This document shows positions 1-5,710 of a stretch of DNA of 6,754 bases, in pieces. The stretch is from the NCBI GenBank assembly GCA_937895985.1, contig CALBKL010000331.1, positions 1 through 6,754 on the forward strand. Reading direction: 5' to 3'. This DNA is from an uncultured Solobacterium sp. GTDB lineage: Bacteria > Bacillota_I > Bacilli_A > Erysipelotrichales > Erysipelotrichaceae. The notes below the pieces were generated by a model. It did no database searches and was not told the DNA's origin. It saw nothing but the letters and a program-made list of their open reading frames with translations. Every line of letters begins with the position of its first letter. Positions within the stretch are counted from its first letter, which is position 1. The translations under genes were made by a program, and so were the position numbers.

Positions 1-33
1 GCGTATATGCAGGGCAGTAGAAGAATGGTATAA
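1..33 (+). CDS. C-terminal tail of an upstream gene, possibly recR (partial)
   Basis: Frame 1 is open from the window edge to a TAA at 31-33 and encodes the tail AYMQGSRRMV. The A-x-x-x-G-x-R-R pattern resembles the ALEGRR-type end of RecR recombination-mediator proteins. recR lies just upstream of tmk in many Bacillota, so both the position and the 8-nt gap to tmk fit. Ten residues are too few for a firm identification. Of the other two frames, one stops at 18-20 and the other runs into tmk. Confidence 0.35.
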   Translation, partial: AYMQGSRRMV

Positions 34-34
34 T
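26..34 (+). promoter_or_regulatory. Possible extended -10 promoter element just before tmk
   Basis: TGGTATAAT matches the extended -10 consensus TGnTATAAT perfectly. No good -35 is visible upstream (TATGCA at 6-11 is poor), but extended -10 promoters can work without one. A start site about 7 nt downstream would fall at roughly 40-42, which is on the tmk start codon. The element overlaps the stop codon of the upstream frame, so it may also be a chance match inside a longer operon. Confidence 0.4.
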
Positions 35-41
35 AAAGGTT

Positions 42-677
42 ATGAAAACTGGATTATTTATTACATTTGAAGGACCTGATGGAAGCGGCAAGACAACCGT
101 AAGTACTGCCGTAACAAAGATGCTAGAAGCAGATGGTTATCAGGTACGTTATACAAGAGAACCAGGTGGTTCCAATATTGCTGAACAGATTCGTCATGTT
201 ATCTTAGACCCTAAGAACACAGAGATGGATGCTAGAACAGAAGCACTACTTTATGCCGCAAGCAGAAGACAGCATCTTATAGATAAGGTTTTACCTGTCC
301 TTGAACAAGGTGTACATGTCATTAGTGACCGCTTTGTGGACAGTTCCCTAGCATATCAAGGTTGCGGCCGTGAGATTGGCATGGATGAAGTTTATGAAAT
401 CAACCAATTTGCGATTGAAAACCACATGCCGGATAAGACAATCTTTCTACAGATTGATGCGGAAACAGGTTTAAAGCGTATCCGTAAAGGAAGAGAAGTA
501 TTAGATCGACTTGATCAAGAAAGTGTTGAATTCCACGAGCGTGTTCATGAAGGTTATCAAAAGGTGATTGAGAAATACGCTGATCGTATGATTATCGTAG
601 ATGCAACCGCTGATGTCGATACAGTGATTCAAAAGTCCTATGAAATTGTGAAAGGATTATTAGATGCGCAAGGATGA
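42..677 (+). CDS. tmk: Thymidylate kinase (dTMP kinase)
   Basis: A cytosolic enzyme that phosphorylates dTMP to dTDP with ATP, the committed step of dTTP synthesis for DNA replication. The 211 residues match the usual family length of about 205-215. The N-terminal FITFEGPDGSGKTT (6-19) carries the P-loop with Lys17. TREPGGS (38-44) and DRF (96-98), followed by DSSLAYQG, are the nucleotide- and substrate-binding signatures. The LID region KGREVLDRLD (about 149-158) and FHERVHEGY follow. The start is fixed by homology, because family members begin only a few residues before the FITFEG strand. No in-frame ATG, GTG or TTG exists upstream before a stop at 18-20. The AAAGG at 35-39 sits only 2 nt from the ATG, too close for a normal Shine-Dalgarno site. 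The last 14 nt overlap holB, which implies co-transcription. Confidence 0.97.
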   Translation: MKTGLFITFEGPDGSGKTTVSTAVTKMLEADGYQVRYTREPGGSNIAEQIRHVILDPKNTEMDARTEALLYAASRRQHLIDKVLPVLEQGVHVISDRFVDSSLAYQGCGREIGMDEVYEINQFAIENHMPDKTIFLQIDAETGLKRIRKGREVLDRLDQESVEFHERVHEGYQKVIEKYADRMIIVDATADVDTVIQKSYEIVKGLLDAQG

Positions 678-1671
678 GTTACAGCAACAACAACCTCTGT
701 TTTATCATGCGTTAGAAAATGCATGCATGAATCATAGAGTTGCGAATGCTTATCTTTTATCCGGTCCTCATGGAACCCTAAAACATGAAGCTGCTCTTTT
801 ACTTACAAAGAGTATCTTTTGTAAGCGGCACCAAGGAGTTGCTTGTGAAGAATGCAATACATGTCGTCGTGTAGATGAGGGCTTGTATGCAGACATGGTT
901 TTATTAGATGGCTCTAAGAGTGCTATCTCTAAAGATGATGTAGACGCAATCCAAGAGAAATTCTCTAAGACTGCATTAGAAGATGGGGATGGATCTCGTG
1001 TATACATTCTAGAAAACGTAGAGAACGCAAGTATCTCTGCACAAAACAGTATGTTGAAATTTTTGGAAGAACCTTCATCTGGTGTTGTCGCAATTCTTAC
1101 AACTGACAATATCGATCGTATCTTACCAACCATCGTTTCTCGCTGTACGTTAATTCCCTTCTCTCCACTTTCCGAAGAGTATCTACTTTCCAAAGCGAAA
1201 GAAGTGGGTGTTCAAGATGTAGATGCTTACTTTATCTCTCATCTTGTAAAAGATATCAACCAAATGAAGGAATTTGCGGACAGTTCTATCTTTGAAACCT
1301 GCAAGATGATGTTTAGACAATACTTTAATCTTGAAGGAAGTCGCGAAGAACTATTGGTAGATTATGATATTTCCTATCGTTCAAGCGAAAAAGACAGTGC
1401 AAAAGCAAAGAAAGAAAATATTTTATTACTCAATGGCTTCTTCGATCTCATGTCATTATTTGCCCATGATGTTATATGCAAGCATGTTGAAGGACCACAT
1501 TGGTACAAAGAATTACTACAACAAGAAATAAACAAACAGAAAGAATATGGAGAATTGATCATTATCTTACAAGAACAAAAAGATAAGATTAATCGATTTA
1601 TTGATTTAAATCTATTAATGGATCAAACCTTCTATAGATTGGAGGAATTCAACCATGAACATGGAATGTGA
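664..1671 (+). CDS. holB: DNA polymerase III subunit delta' (clamp-loader)
   Basis: A clamp-loader subunit of the AAA+ fold that helps open the beta sliding clamp and place it on DNA. The 335 residues fit the family. The order is: a P-loop-like SGPHGTLK (33-40), a four-Cys zinc module (Cys53, Cys61, Cys64, Cys67) as in DnaX/HolB proteins, the helix SAQNSMLKFLEEPS (125-138), and the SRC sensor-1 motif (159-161). The C-terminal region from about 170 is weakly conserved, as usual for delta'. The Walker A site is degenerate (Leu where Gly is expected before Lys40, then His instead of Ser/Thr), and the Walker B region reads LENVE. The subunit therefore probably does not hydrolyse ATP, which is common for delta'. 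AAAGG at 651-655 lies 8 nt before the ATG, inside tmk. The end overlaps ricT by 17 nt. Confidence 0.94.
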   Translation: MRKDELQQQQPLFYHALENACMNHRVANAYLLSGPHGTLKHEAALLLTKSIFCKRHQGVACEECNTCRRVDEGLYADMVLLDGSKSAISKDDVDAIQEKFSKTALEDGDGSRVYILENVENASISAQNSMLKFLEEPSSGVVAILTTDNIDRILPTIVSRCTLIPFSPLSEEYLLSKAKEVGVQDVDAYFISHLVKDINQMKEFADSSIFETCKMMFRQYFNLEGSREELLVDYDISYRSSEKDSAKAKKENILLLNGFFDLMSLFAHDVICKHVEGPHWYKELLQQEINKQKEYGELIIILQEQKDKINRFIDLNLLMDQTFYRLEEFNHEHGM

Positions 1672-2845
1672 ACACGGTTCATGCGGTTGTCCAATGCACC
1701 AAGAACAGGAACAACCGACAGTGAAATATGCCTATTCCGTCGCTGTGCGATTTAAGAATGCTACAAAACCGTATTCTTTTGGCTGCGATAACGCAGATAT
1801 CAAAAAAGGAAGCTGGGTTGTTGTAGAAACAGCACAAGGAATCGAAATGGGCGAGGTAGATGCGGATGCTCTATCAATTGATAGATACAATCTACATATG
1901 CCAACAAAACCAATTATTCGTATCGCTACAGAGAAAGACCAAAAAATGTACGCTGAAAATGCCATTGCGGAAAGTGAAGCGTATCGTATCTGTAACGAAG
2001 AAATTCAAAGTTTAAATCTCGATATGAATCTGATGAGTGCACAGTATACACTTGATCGCTCAAAGGTTCTATTTGTATACCTCGCTGATCAACGTGTCGA
2101 TTTCCGCGAGCTTTTAAAGGTATTAGGAACTCGTCTACACTGCCGTATTGAATTACGTCAGATTGGCGAACGTGATAAGGCTAAGATGGTCGGCGGCATT
2201 GGTATGTGCGGTATGGAAACATGTTGCAGCCGATACAAGAATCACTTTGATGTAATTTCCATCAATATGGCTAAAACACAACAGCTTGCACTAAACGTAG
2301 AGAAACTCTCCGGTATGTGCGGTAAGTTAATGTGTTGCTTAAAGTATGAGGAAAATGATTATAAGGAACTAACAGCTGGACTGCCTAAGATGGGTTCTCA
2401 AGTTGAATATGATGGTATGGTTTATCGTCTTACAAATATGAATGTCATGAAACAGGAAGCGAAGTTAGAAAACCGCGAACAAGTACTCTTTATTTCCCTG
2501 GAAAACTTACGAGAGAAAGCTATCCCACGTAAAGGCTTTGTTCAACAGAATAACAACCAAAAGAGTGATAAACAAGTACATCGTACAACCGTTCATGAAG
2601 GTGTAGCTGCACCAGTGAATAAAGACAAGGCTGTACATGTATCAATAGACTTACCAACTGTTAAGGTAGAGTCATCCAAACCACAAAACAATCGTCCAAA
2701 CAATAACAATAAGAAACCAAGCAAAAATCATTCCAACAAGCAGAGTCAGCCACGCCCAAACGTGGAAAAGAATACTGCTGAACGCAAGAATGTAACTGTG
2801 CGTACATTTGGACGCAAGAAAAAAGATGAGGGCGATAACGCATGA
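1655..2845 (+). CDS. ricT: PSP1-domain protein RicT/YaaT
   Basis: Homolog of B. subtilis YaaT/RicT. In that organism RicT forms the RicA-RicF-RicT complex, carries an iron-sulfur cluster and promotes RNase Y-dependent mRNA processing. The core (about 25-290) has a PSP1 fold followed by the family's Cys clusters: GGIGMCGMETCCSRY (180-194; Cys185, 190, 191) and LSGMCGKLMCCLKYE (218-232; Cys222, 227, 228). The position directly after holB matches B. subtilis. At 396 residues it is clearly longer than the roughly 275-residue B. subtilis protein. The excess is a Cys/His-rich N-terminus (1-20) and an Asn/Lys/Gln-rich, probably disordered tail (about 295-396). GGAGG at 1641-1645, 9 nt before ATG 1655, favours this start over ATG 1661. 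The stop overlaps rsmI as ATGA. The family call is firm. The RNase Y role is inferred, since its partners are not in the window. Confidence 0.92.
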   Translation: MNMECEHGSCGCPMHQEQEQPTVKYAYSVAVRFKNATKPYSFGCDNADIKKGSWVVVETAQGIEMGEVDADALSIDRYNLHMPTKPIIRIATEKDQKMYAENAIAESEAYRICNEEIQSLNLDMNLMSAQYTLDRSKVLFVYLADQRVDFRELLKVLGTRLHCRIELRQIGERDKAKMVGGIGMCGMETCCSRYKNHFDVISINMAKTQQLALNVEKLSGMCGKLMCCLKYEENDYKELTAGLPKMGSQVEYDGMVYRLTNMNVMKQEAKLENREQVLFISLENLREKAIPRKGFVQQNNNQKSDKQVHRTTVHEGVAAPVNKDKAVHVSIDLPTVKVESSKPQNNRPNNNNKKPSKNHSNKQSQPRPNVEKNTAERKNVTVRTFGRKKKDEGDNA

Positions 2846-3711
2846 ACCGCCAGAAATCCTTCGAAAATGAAAAACCAACGCTCTATTTAGTACCTACTCC
2901 AATCGGAAATCTCAACGAGATGACTCCACGAGCTATCGATGTCTTAAATAGTGTCGATGTAATTGCGTGTGAAGACACACGTAATAGTGGACAGTTACTA
3001 AAACATTTTGGTATTTCAAAGCGATTGATTGCTTATCAAAACTTTAATGAAGCATCCAGTACAAAAGGCATTATTAACTTACTATCACAAGGAAATAATA
3101 TTGCCTTAATCTCCGATGCTGGATATCCACTTATCAACGATCCAGGTCAAAGAGTTGTCAGTGAAGTGACAGCTCTTGGATATAATGTTGTGCCAATTTC
3201 AGGCTGTAGTGCTTTCTTGAATGCACTTGTTGCCTCAGGATTAATTGCACAGCCATTTATCTTCATTGGTTTCTTACCACCATCCACACATGATTGTGTT
3301 AAGAAACTACGCCTGTACCAATCATATCCAATGACACTCATTATGTATGAAGCACCACATCGCATTGAGAAGATGCTACAAAGTTGCTTAGATGTATTAG
3401 GTGATCGTCATATCTGTATCGCTCGTGAATTAACAAAAGTACATGAAGAGTTTATCCGTGGTACAATTTCCGAGATACTACCGATTGCCTCAGAGTTAAA
3501 AGGTGAAATGGTTGTTGTGATTGAAGGCAATCAAGATGACTATGAAAAAGATATCGATATGGGGCAAATCCTGAATATGGTAAATACTTCTATTGAAAGT
3601 GGAATGTCTACAAGTGCCGCAATCAAAGAAGTTGCCAAACAGACAGGTATCTCAAAAAATCAGATCTATGATTTAGTTCATGGAAAAACTGATCAGAAAG
3701 GTGTGTGTTAA
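2842..3711 (+). CDS. rsmI: 16S rRNA (cytidine1402-2'-O)-methyltransferase
   Basis: SAM-dependent tetrapyrrole-methylase-fold enzyme that 2'-O-methylates C1402 in the ribosomal decoding centre. The 289 residues match the family. Signatures in order are LVPTPIGNL (16-24), EDTR (44-47), SDAGYPLINDPG (91-102), FIGFLPP, YEAPHRI and ARELTKVHEEF, then GEMVVVIEG closing the catalytic domain. A short helical C-terminal region follows. Some positions differ from familiar homologs: SDAGT reads SDAGY, the usual HxHN reads QNFN (66-69), and PGPSA reads SGCSA. The core SAM-binding signatures are intact, so activity is still expected. Translation is coupled to ricT by an ATGA overlap, and GAGGG at 2828-2832 lies 9 nt before the ATG. 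rsmI follows ricT closely in many Bacillota. Confidence 0.95.
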   Translation: MNRQKSFENEKPTLYLVPTPIGNLNEMTPRAIDVLNSVDVIACEDTRNSGQLLKHFGISKRLIAYQNFNEASSTKGIINLLSQGNNIALISDAGYPLINDPGQRVVSEVTALGYNVVPISGCSAFLNALVASGLIAQPFIFIGFLPPSTHDCVKKLRLYQSYPMTLIMYEAPHRIEKMLQSCLDVLGDRHICIARELTKVHEEFIRGTISEILPIASELKGEMVVVIEGNQDDYEKDIDMGQILNMVNTSIESGMSTSAAIKEVAKQTGISKNQIYDLVHGKTDQKGVC

Positions 3712-3714
3712 CGA

Positions 3715-4548
3715 ATGTTAAATCAATACGGACAATTAACCTTAGAACAAACACTGTTCTATCTTGTGATTGCGATTTTCCCTGCAATCTTCTTCATGAT
3801 TTATATCTATCGCAATGATGATAAAGAAAAAGAACCACCACTCTTATTACTAAAGTGTATTATTGGTGGTCTACTCTCTGTACCAATCGCAATCATATTA
3901 GAGATGATTTCCGAACAGGTTGTCTATTATCTTTTGGAAAATGTAGTAACTGCTACACAAGTCAATTACGGTATCCTAACCGCAATCTTTGTTGGACTCA
4001 TCGAAGAAGGCGCAAAGTTCTTCTTCCTCTATCGATTCACATGGAAAGACAAAGCATTCAATTATCGCTTTGATGGTATTGTATACGCTGTATTTGTATC
4101 ACTTGGATTTGCGGCATTAGAAAACGTCTTCTATGTATTTAATTATGGAATAGGCGTTGCTTTACAGCGTGCACTTCTCACAATTCCAGGACACATGAGT
4201 TTTGCGGTATACATGGGCTTATACTATGGTCATGCAAAAGTAGCTGAAGCTGTTAATAGCCCTGATGTAAAGTCACTAAACTTAAAAGCTTCTTATGCAT
4301 TTGCGGTATTACTACATACAATCTTTGACGCAACACTGATGGTAGAATCCGATATCGGACTAATCTTCTTCTTTATCTTCGTTGCAATCCTAGATATCAT
4401 CGTATATCGCACAATTCGCTTAGAGTCCAAGAATGATATTCCTATCGTTCCACCAACAGAAGAGGATATCTACGCAGAAACCCAATTATCACGACCATCT
4501 CCAATCGTTGAAATTACACACGATGTAAGTGAACGTGAAAAAATGTAA
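3715..4548 (+). CDS. prsW: PrsW-family intramembrane protease
   Basis: A polytopic membrane protein of the PrsW/CPBP-type glutamic intramembrane protease group. In B. subtilis PrsW makes the site-1 cut of the anti-sigma factor RsiW. The 277 residues contain about seven hydrophobic segments (roughly 12-31, 45-64, 86-108, 119-144, 147-172, 192-210, 214-232). The expected motifs are present: EEGAK (97-101), LENVFY (135-140), His160 in PGHMSF, and HTIFD (201-205). A charged tail of about 40 residues (238-277) follows the last helix. The gene begins 3 nt after rsmI, and AAAGG at 3697-3701 is a rather distant (13 nt) ribosome binding site, so translational coupling is likely. No sigma or anti-sigma gene is present, so the substrate is unknown. 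The family is clear, but orthology to B. subtilis PrsW is less so. Confidence 0.85.
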   Translation: MLNQYGQLTLEQTLFYLVIAIFPAIFFMIYIYRNDDKEKEPPLLLLKCIIGGLLSVPIAIILEMISEQVVYYLLENVVTATQVNYGILTAIFVGLIEEGAKFFFLYRFTWKDKAFNYRFDGIVYAVFVSLGFAALENVFYVFNYGIGVALQRALLTIPGHMSFAVYMGLYYGHAKVAEAVNSPDVKSLNLKASYAFAVLLHTIFDATLMVESDIGLIFFFIFVAILDIIVYRTIRLESKNDIPIVPPTEEDIYAETQLSRPSPIVEITHDVSEREKM

Positions 4549-4595
4549 GGTTTGTTGTATTATAAGGTTAACGATATTAATAAGAGGAGTAATTT

Positions 4596-5312
4596 ATGTT
4601 AAGTGATCCAACAATTGTCAAATTGATTATCATGGGCCTAGTCGGTACAAACGTTGTTCTACTTCTAGCCGTTATCTATTTGGCATTTAAGAAAAATACA
4701 TATTATGTAGATGCGGAAGGAAATGATATTAGTACAACAAAAAAGCCACAGGCTAAGAAAGTTGTGCAAGCTACACCAATCACTCCAAAACCAGAACCAG
4801 TACAACAACCAAAGCAGAATGAAGAAGATAAGCTCGCTGCGACAACAGTTCTTAGTGATTTAGAAAGACCTGTAATGCCAGTGTCTCCATCAATCGCTCC
4901 AGTAAAGGTCGATTCCTTGGATACACCAATTCGCGAAAAGAATAATGATGATTCCGCAACATTATTTGAAGAAATCTTCTCTACAACAAACTTAGATGAA
5001 GCTGATCCTAAGATTCTTGTTACAATTAAAGTAGCAGGACAAGCAAAGGATCATACAATCAGTACATTACCATGCTTGATTGGTCGTGAAGCCGCAAGTT
5101 GTGACCTTGTCATCAATGAGCCAGCAATCAGCCGAAAACATGCACGCATATTGATTGAAAGTGATACATTCTATTTAGCAGATGTTTCTGAACATAATGG
5201 AACATACTTAAACGGAATTAAACTACCACCACTTGGTAAGGCTCGTATCCACGAGGGAGATCATATCAACCTAGGACGTGCAGAAATCGTCATCAATCAA
5301 ATTATTGACTAA
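4596..5312 (+). CDS. Membrane-anchored FHA-domain protein
   Basis: A 238-residue protein with one N-terminal transmembrane segment (about 8-31, followed by FKK, which predicts a cytoplasmic C-terminus). A Pro/Gln/Lys-rich linker (about 47-130) and a C-terminal forkhead-associated domain (about 140-238) follow. FHA domains bind phosphothreonine peptides, usually products of Hanks-type Ser/Thr kinases. The binding residues are visible: GR (163-164), SRKH (179-182) and NGTYLNG (201-207). The linker contains TTVL (83-86), a possible phosphothreonine self-ligand. GAGGAG at 4584-4589 lies 6 nt before the ATG. The 47-nt gap after prsW holds no convincing promoter or terminator, so this is probably the last gene of the operon. 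No kinase or phosphatase is in the window. The domain call is firm; the biological role is unknown. Confidence 0.9.
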   Translation: MLSDPTIVKLIIMGLVGTNVVLLLAVIYLAFKKNTYYVDAEGNDISTTKKPQAKKVVQATPITPKPEPVQQPKQNEEDKLAATTVLSDLERPVMPVSPSIAPVKVDSLDTPIREKNNDDSATLFEEIFSTTNLDEADPKILVTIKVAGQAKDHTISTLPCLIGREAASCDLVINEPAISRKHARILIESDTFYLADVSEHNGTYLNGIKLPPLGKARIHEGDHINLGRAEIVINQIID

Positions 5313-5335
5313 AGATGCTTACGCGCATCTTTTTT
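5311..5335 (+). terminator. Intrinsic terminator of the tmk-FHA operon
   Basis: AAAGATGC (5311-5318) pairs perfectly with GCATCTTT (5325-5332) across a 6-nt loop, and T runs continuously from 5330 to 5335. The hairpin begins within the FHA gene's TAA stop (5310-5312). A near copy lies at 5676-5700. Confidence 0.88.
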
Positions 5336-5347
5336 CTTCATATAAAG

Positions 5348-5380
5348 AGGCAGGATAACTCTATTCGAAATACCCTACCT
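5348..5380 (-). terminator. Possible minus-strand terminator of the small membrane-protein gene
   Basis: The arms 5348-5354 and 5374-5380 form an imperfect inverted repeat that can extend inward to 5355-5357 and 5371-5373. In the minus-strand RNA the two irregular pairs are G-U wobbles, giving about 10 continuous base pairs. In plus-strand RNA the same pairs are A-C mismatches. This asymmetry favours use by the minus-strand gene ending at 5403. The following U-tract (CUUUAU) is weak, so efficiency is uncertain. Confidence 0.45.
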
Positions 5381-5402
5381 TTTCTATGAATATTCAATTT
5401 AT

Positions 5403-5570
5403 TTAATGCTGCTTATTTTGTAATTTACGATATATAAGTATATATAAAAGAGAAAGTATGATAGTAATCAAAATAGAGAGGTCTGACAACTTCATCTTAA
5501 CTAAGAAAAAATATTGTTGTATTCCATTAATTACTGCATATATCATAAACAATTTTATGTCATTCTTCAT
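5403..5570 (-). CDS. Small hydrophobic membrane protein, 55 aa, unknown function
   Basis: A minus-strand reading frame from ATG (5570-5568) to TAA (5405-5403). It is preceded by AAAGGGGG (5585-5578) at a 7-nt spacing, which is among the best ribosome binding sites in the window. The protein has a weaker hydrophobic segment (about 5-24, IKLFMIYAVINGIQQYFFLV), a short basic connector (KMK, 25-27), a strongly hydrophobic segment (31-47, LSILITIILSLLYILIY) and a basic tail, RKLQNKQH. It could be a two-helix hairpin or a single-pass protein. Six of its ten Ile codons are ATA, which the flanking genes use sparingly. That suggests a different origin or a weakly expressed gene. It lies convergent to the FHA operon and divergent from the M16C peptidase gene. 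I do not recognise the family. A small toxin, an immunity-type protein or an accessory subunit of a membrane complex are all possible. Confidence 0.62.
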   Translation of the reverse strand: MKNDIKLFMIYAVINGIQQYFFLVKMKLSDLSILITIILSLLYILIYRKLQNKQH

Positions 5571-5577
5571 TTTTCTT

Positions 5578-5585
5578 CCCCCTTT
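5578..5585 (-). promoter_or_regulatory. Strong Shine-Dalgarno site of the small membrane-protein gene
   Basis: On the minus strand AAAGGGGG is followed by a 7-nt A-rich spacer and ATG. Together with the uninterrupted 55-codon frame, this is the main argument that the minus-strand frame is translated and that its start is at 5570. Confidence 0.65.
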
Positions 5586-5600
5586 GTTTTATCTAATTAA

Positions 5601-5629
5601 ATTGTATGCCTATCATGGATAAATAACCA
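5601..5629 (-). promoter_or_regulatory. Possible promoter of the small membrane-protein gene
   Basis: On the minus strand TACAAT (5606-5601) matches the -10 consensus in five of six positions. With a 17-nt spacer the -35 would be TGGTTA (5629-5624), only three of six. A start near 5594 would leave a leader of about 24 nt containing the Shine-Dalgarno site. In DNA this A+T-rich such matches are common. Confidence 0.28.
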
Positions 5630-5675
5630 GACTTCAAACTCTTGTTTCTAAGTTGCATAATTACTCATATTGTTC

Positions 5676-5700
5676 AATGATGCTTACGATCATCTTTTTT
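5676..5700 (+). repeat. Second copy of the operon terminator sequence (direct repeat of 5311-5335)
   Basis: These 25 bases match 5311-5335 at 22 positions. The shared core is GATGCTTACG, two differing bases, then CATC and six T. The copies lie 365 bp apart in the same orientation and bracket the small minus-strand gene. The three differences shorten the hairpin in this copy. Confidence 0.75.
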
Positions 5701-5701
5701 T
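5679..5701 (+). terminator. Weak terminator-like hairpin with U-tract
   Basis: GATG (5679-5682) can pair with CATC (5691-5694) across an 8-nt loop, or TGAT (5678-5681) with ATCA (5689-5692). Seven T follow (5695-5701). The stem is short compared with the copy at 5311. No plus-strand gene lies between the two, so this one would act on read-through from the operon or on an unannotated plus-strand RNA. Confidence 0.45.
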
Positions 5702-5710
5702 ATGATTCTG

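Noticed and set aside
2..70. Second open frame at the left edge running into tmk
   Set aside because: It would overlap tmk by 29 nt, and its product has no recognisable similarity. Frame 1, ending at 33, fits the gene order better.
768..1193. Long open frame on the minus strand inside holB
   Set aside because: It is wholly antisense to a well-supported delta' gene, its protein resembles nothing recognisable, and it has no ribosome binding site of its own.
2661..2878. Two overlapping minus-strand open frames opposite the ricT tail
   Set aside because: They are a by-product of the Asn/Lys-rich tail, whose AAC/AAA codons read without stops on the other strand. Their hydrophobic products reflect the complement of that composition.
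4549..4595. A possible separate promoter before the FHA gene (TATTAT at 4558-4563)
   Set aside because: No -35-like hexamer lies at a suitable distance, and the short gap with no terminator favours co-transcription with prsW.
5602..5625. Tiny plus-strand frame (ATG at 5605 to TAA at 5623) as a peptide ending before the second terminator
   Set aside because: It has only six codons and no ribosome binding site, so it does not explain the terminator at 5679-5701.
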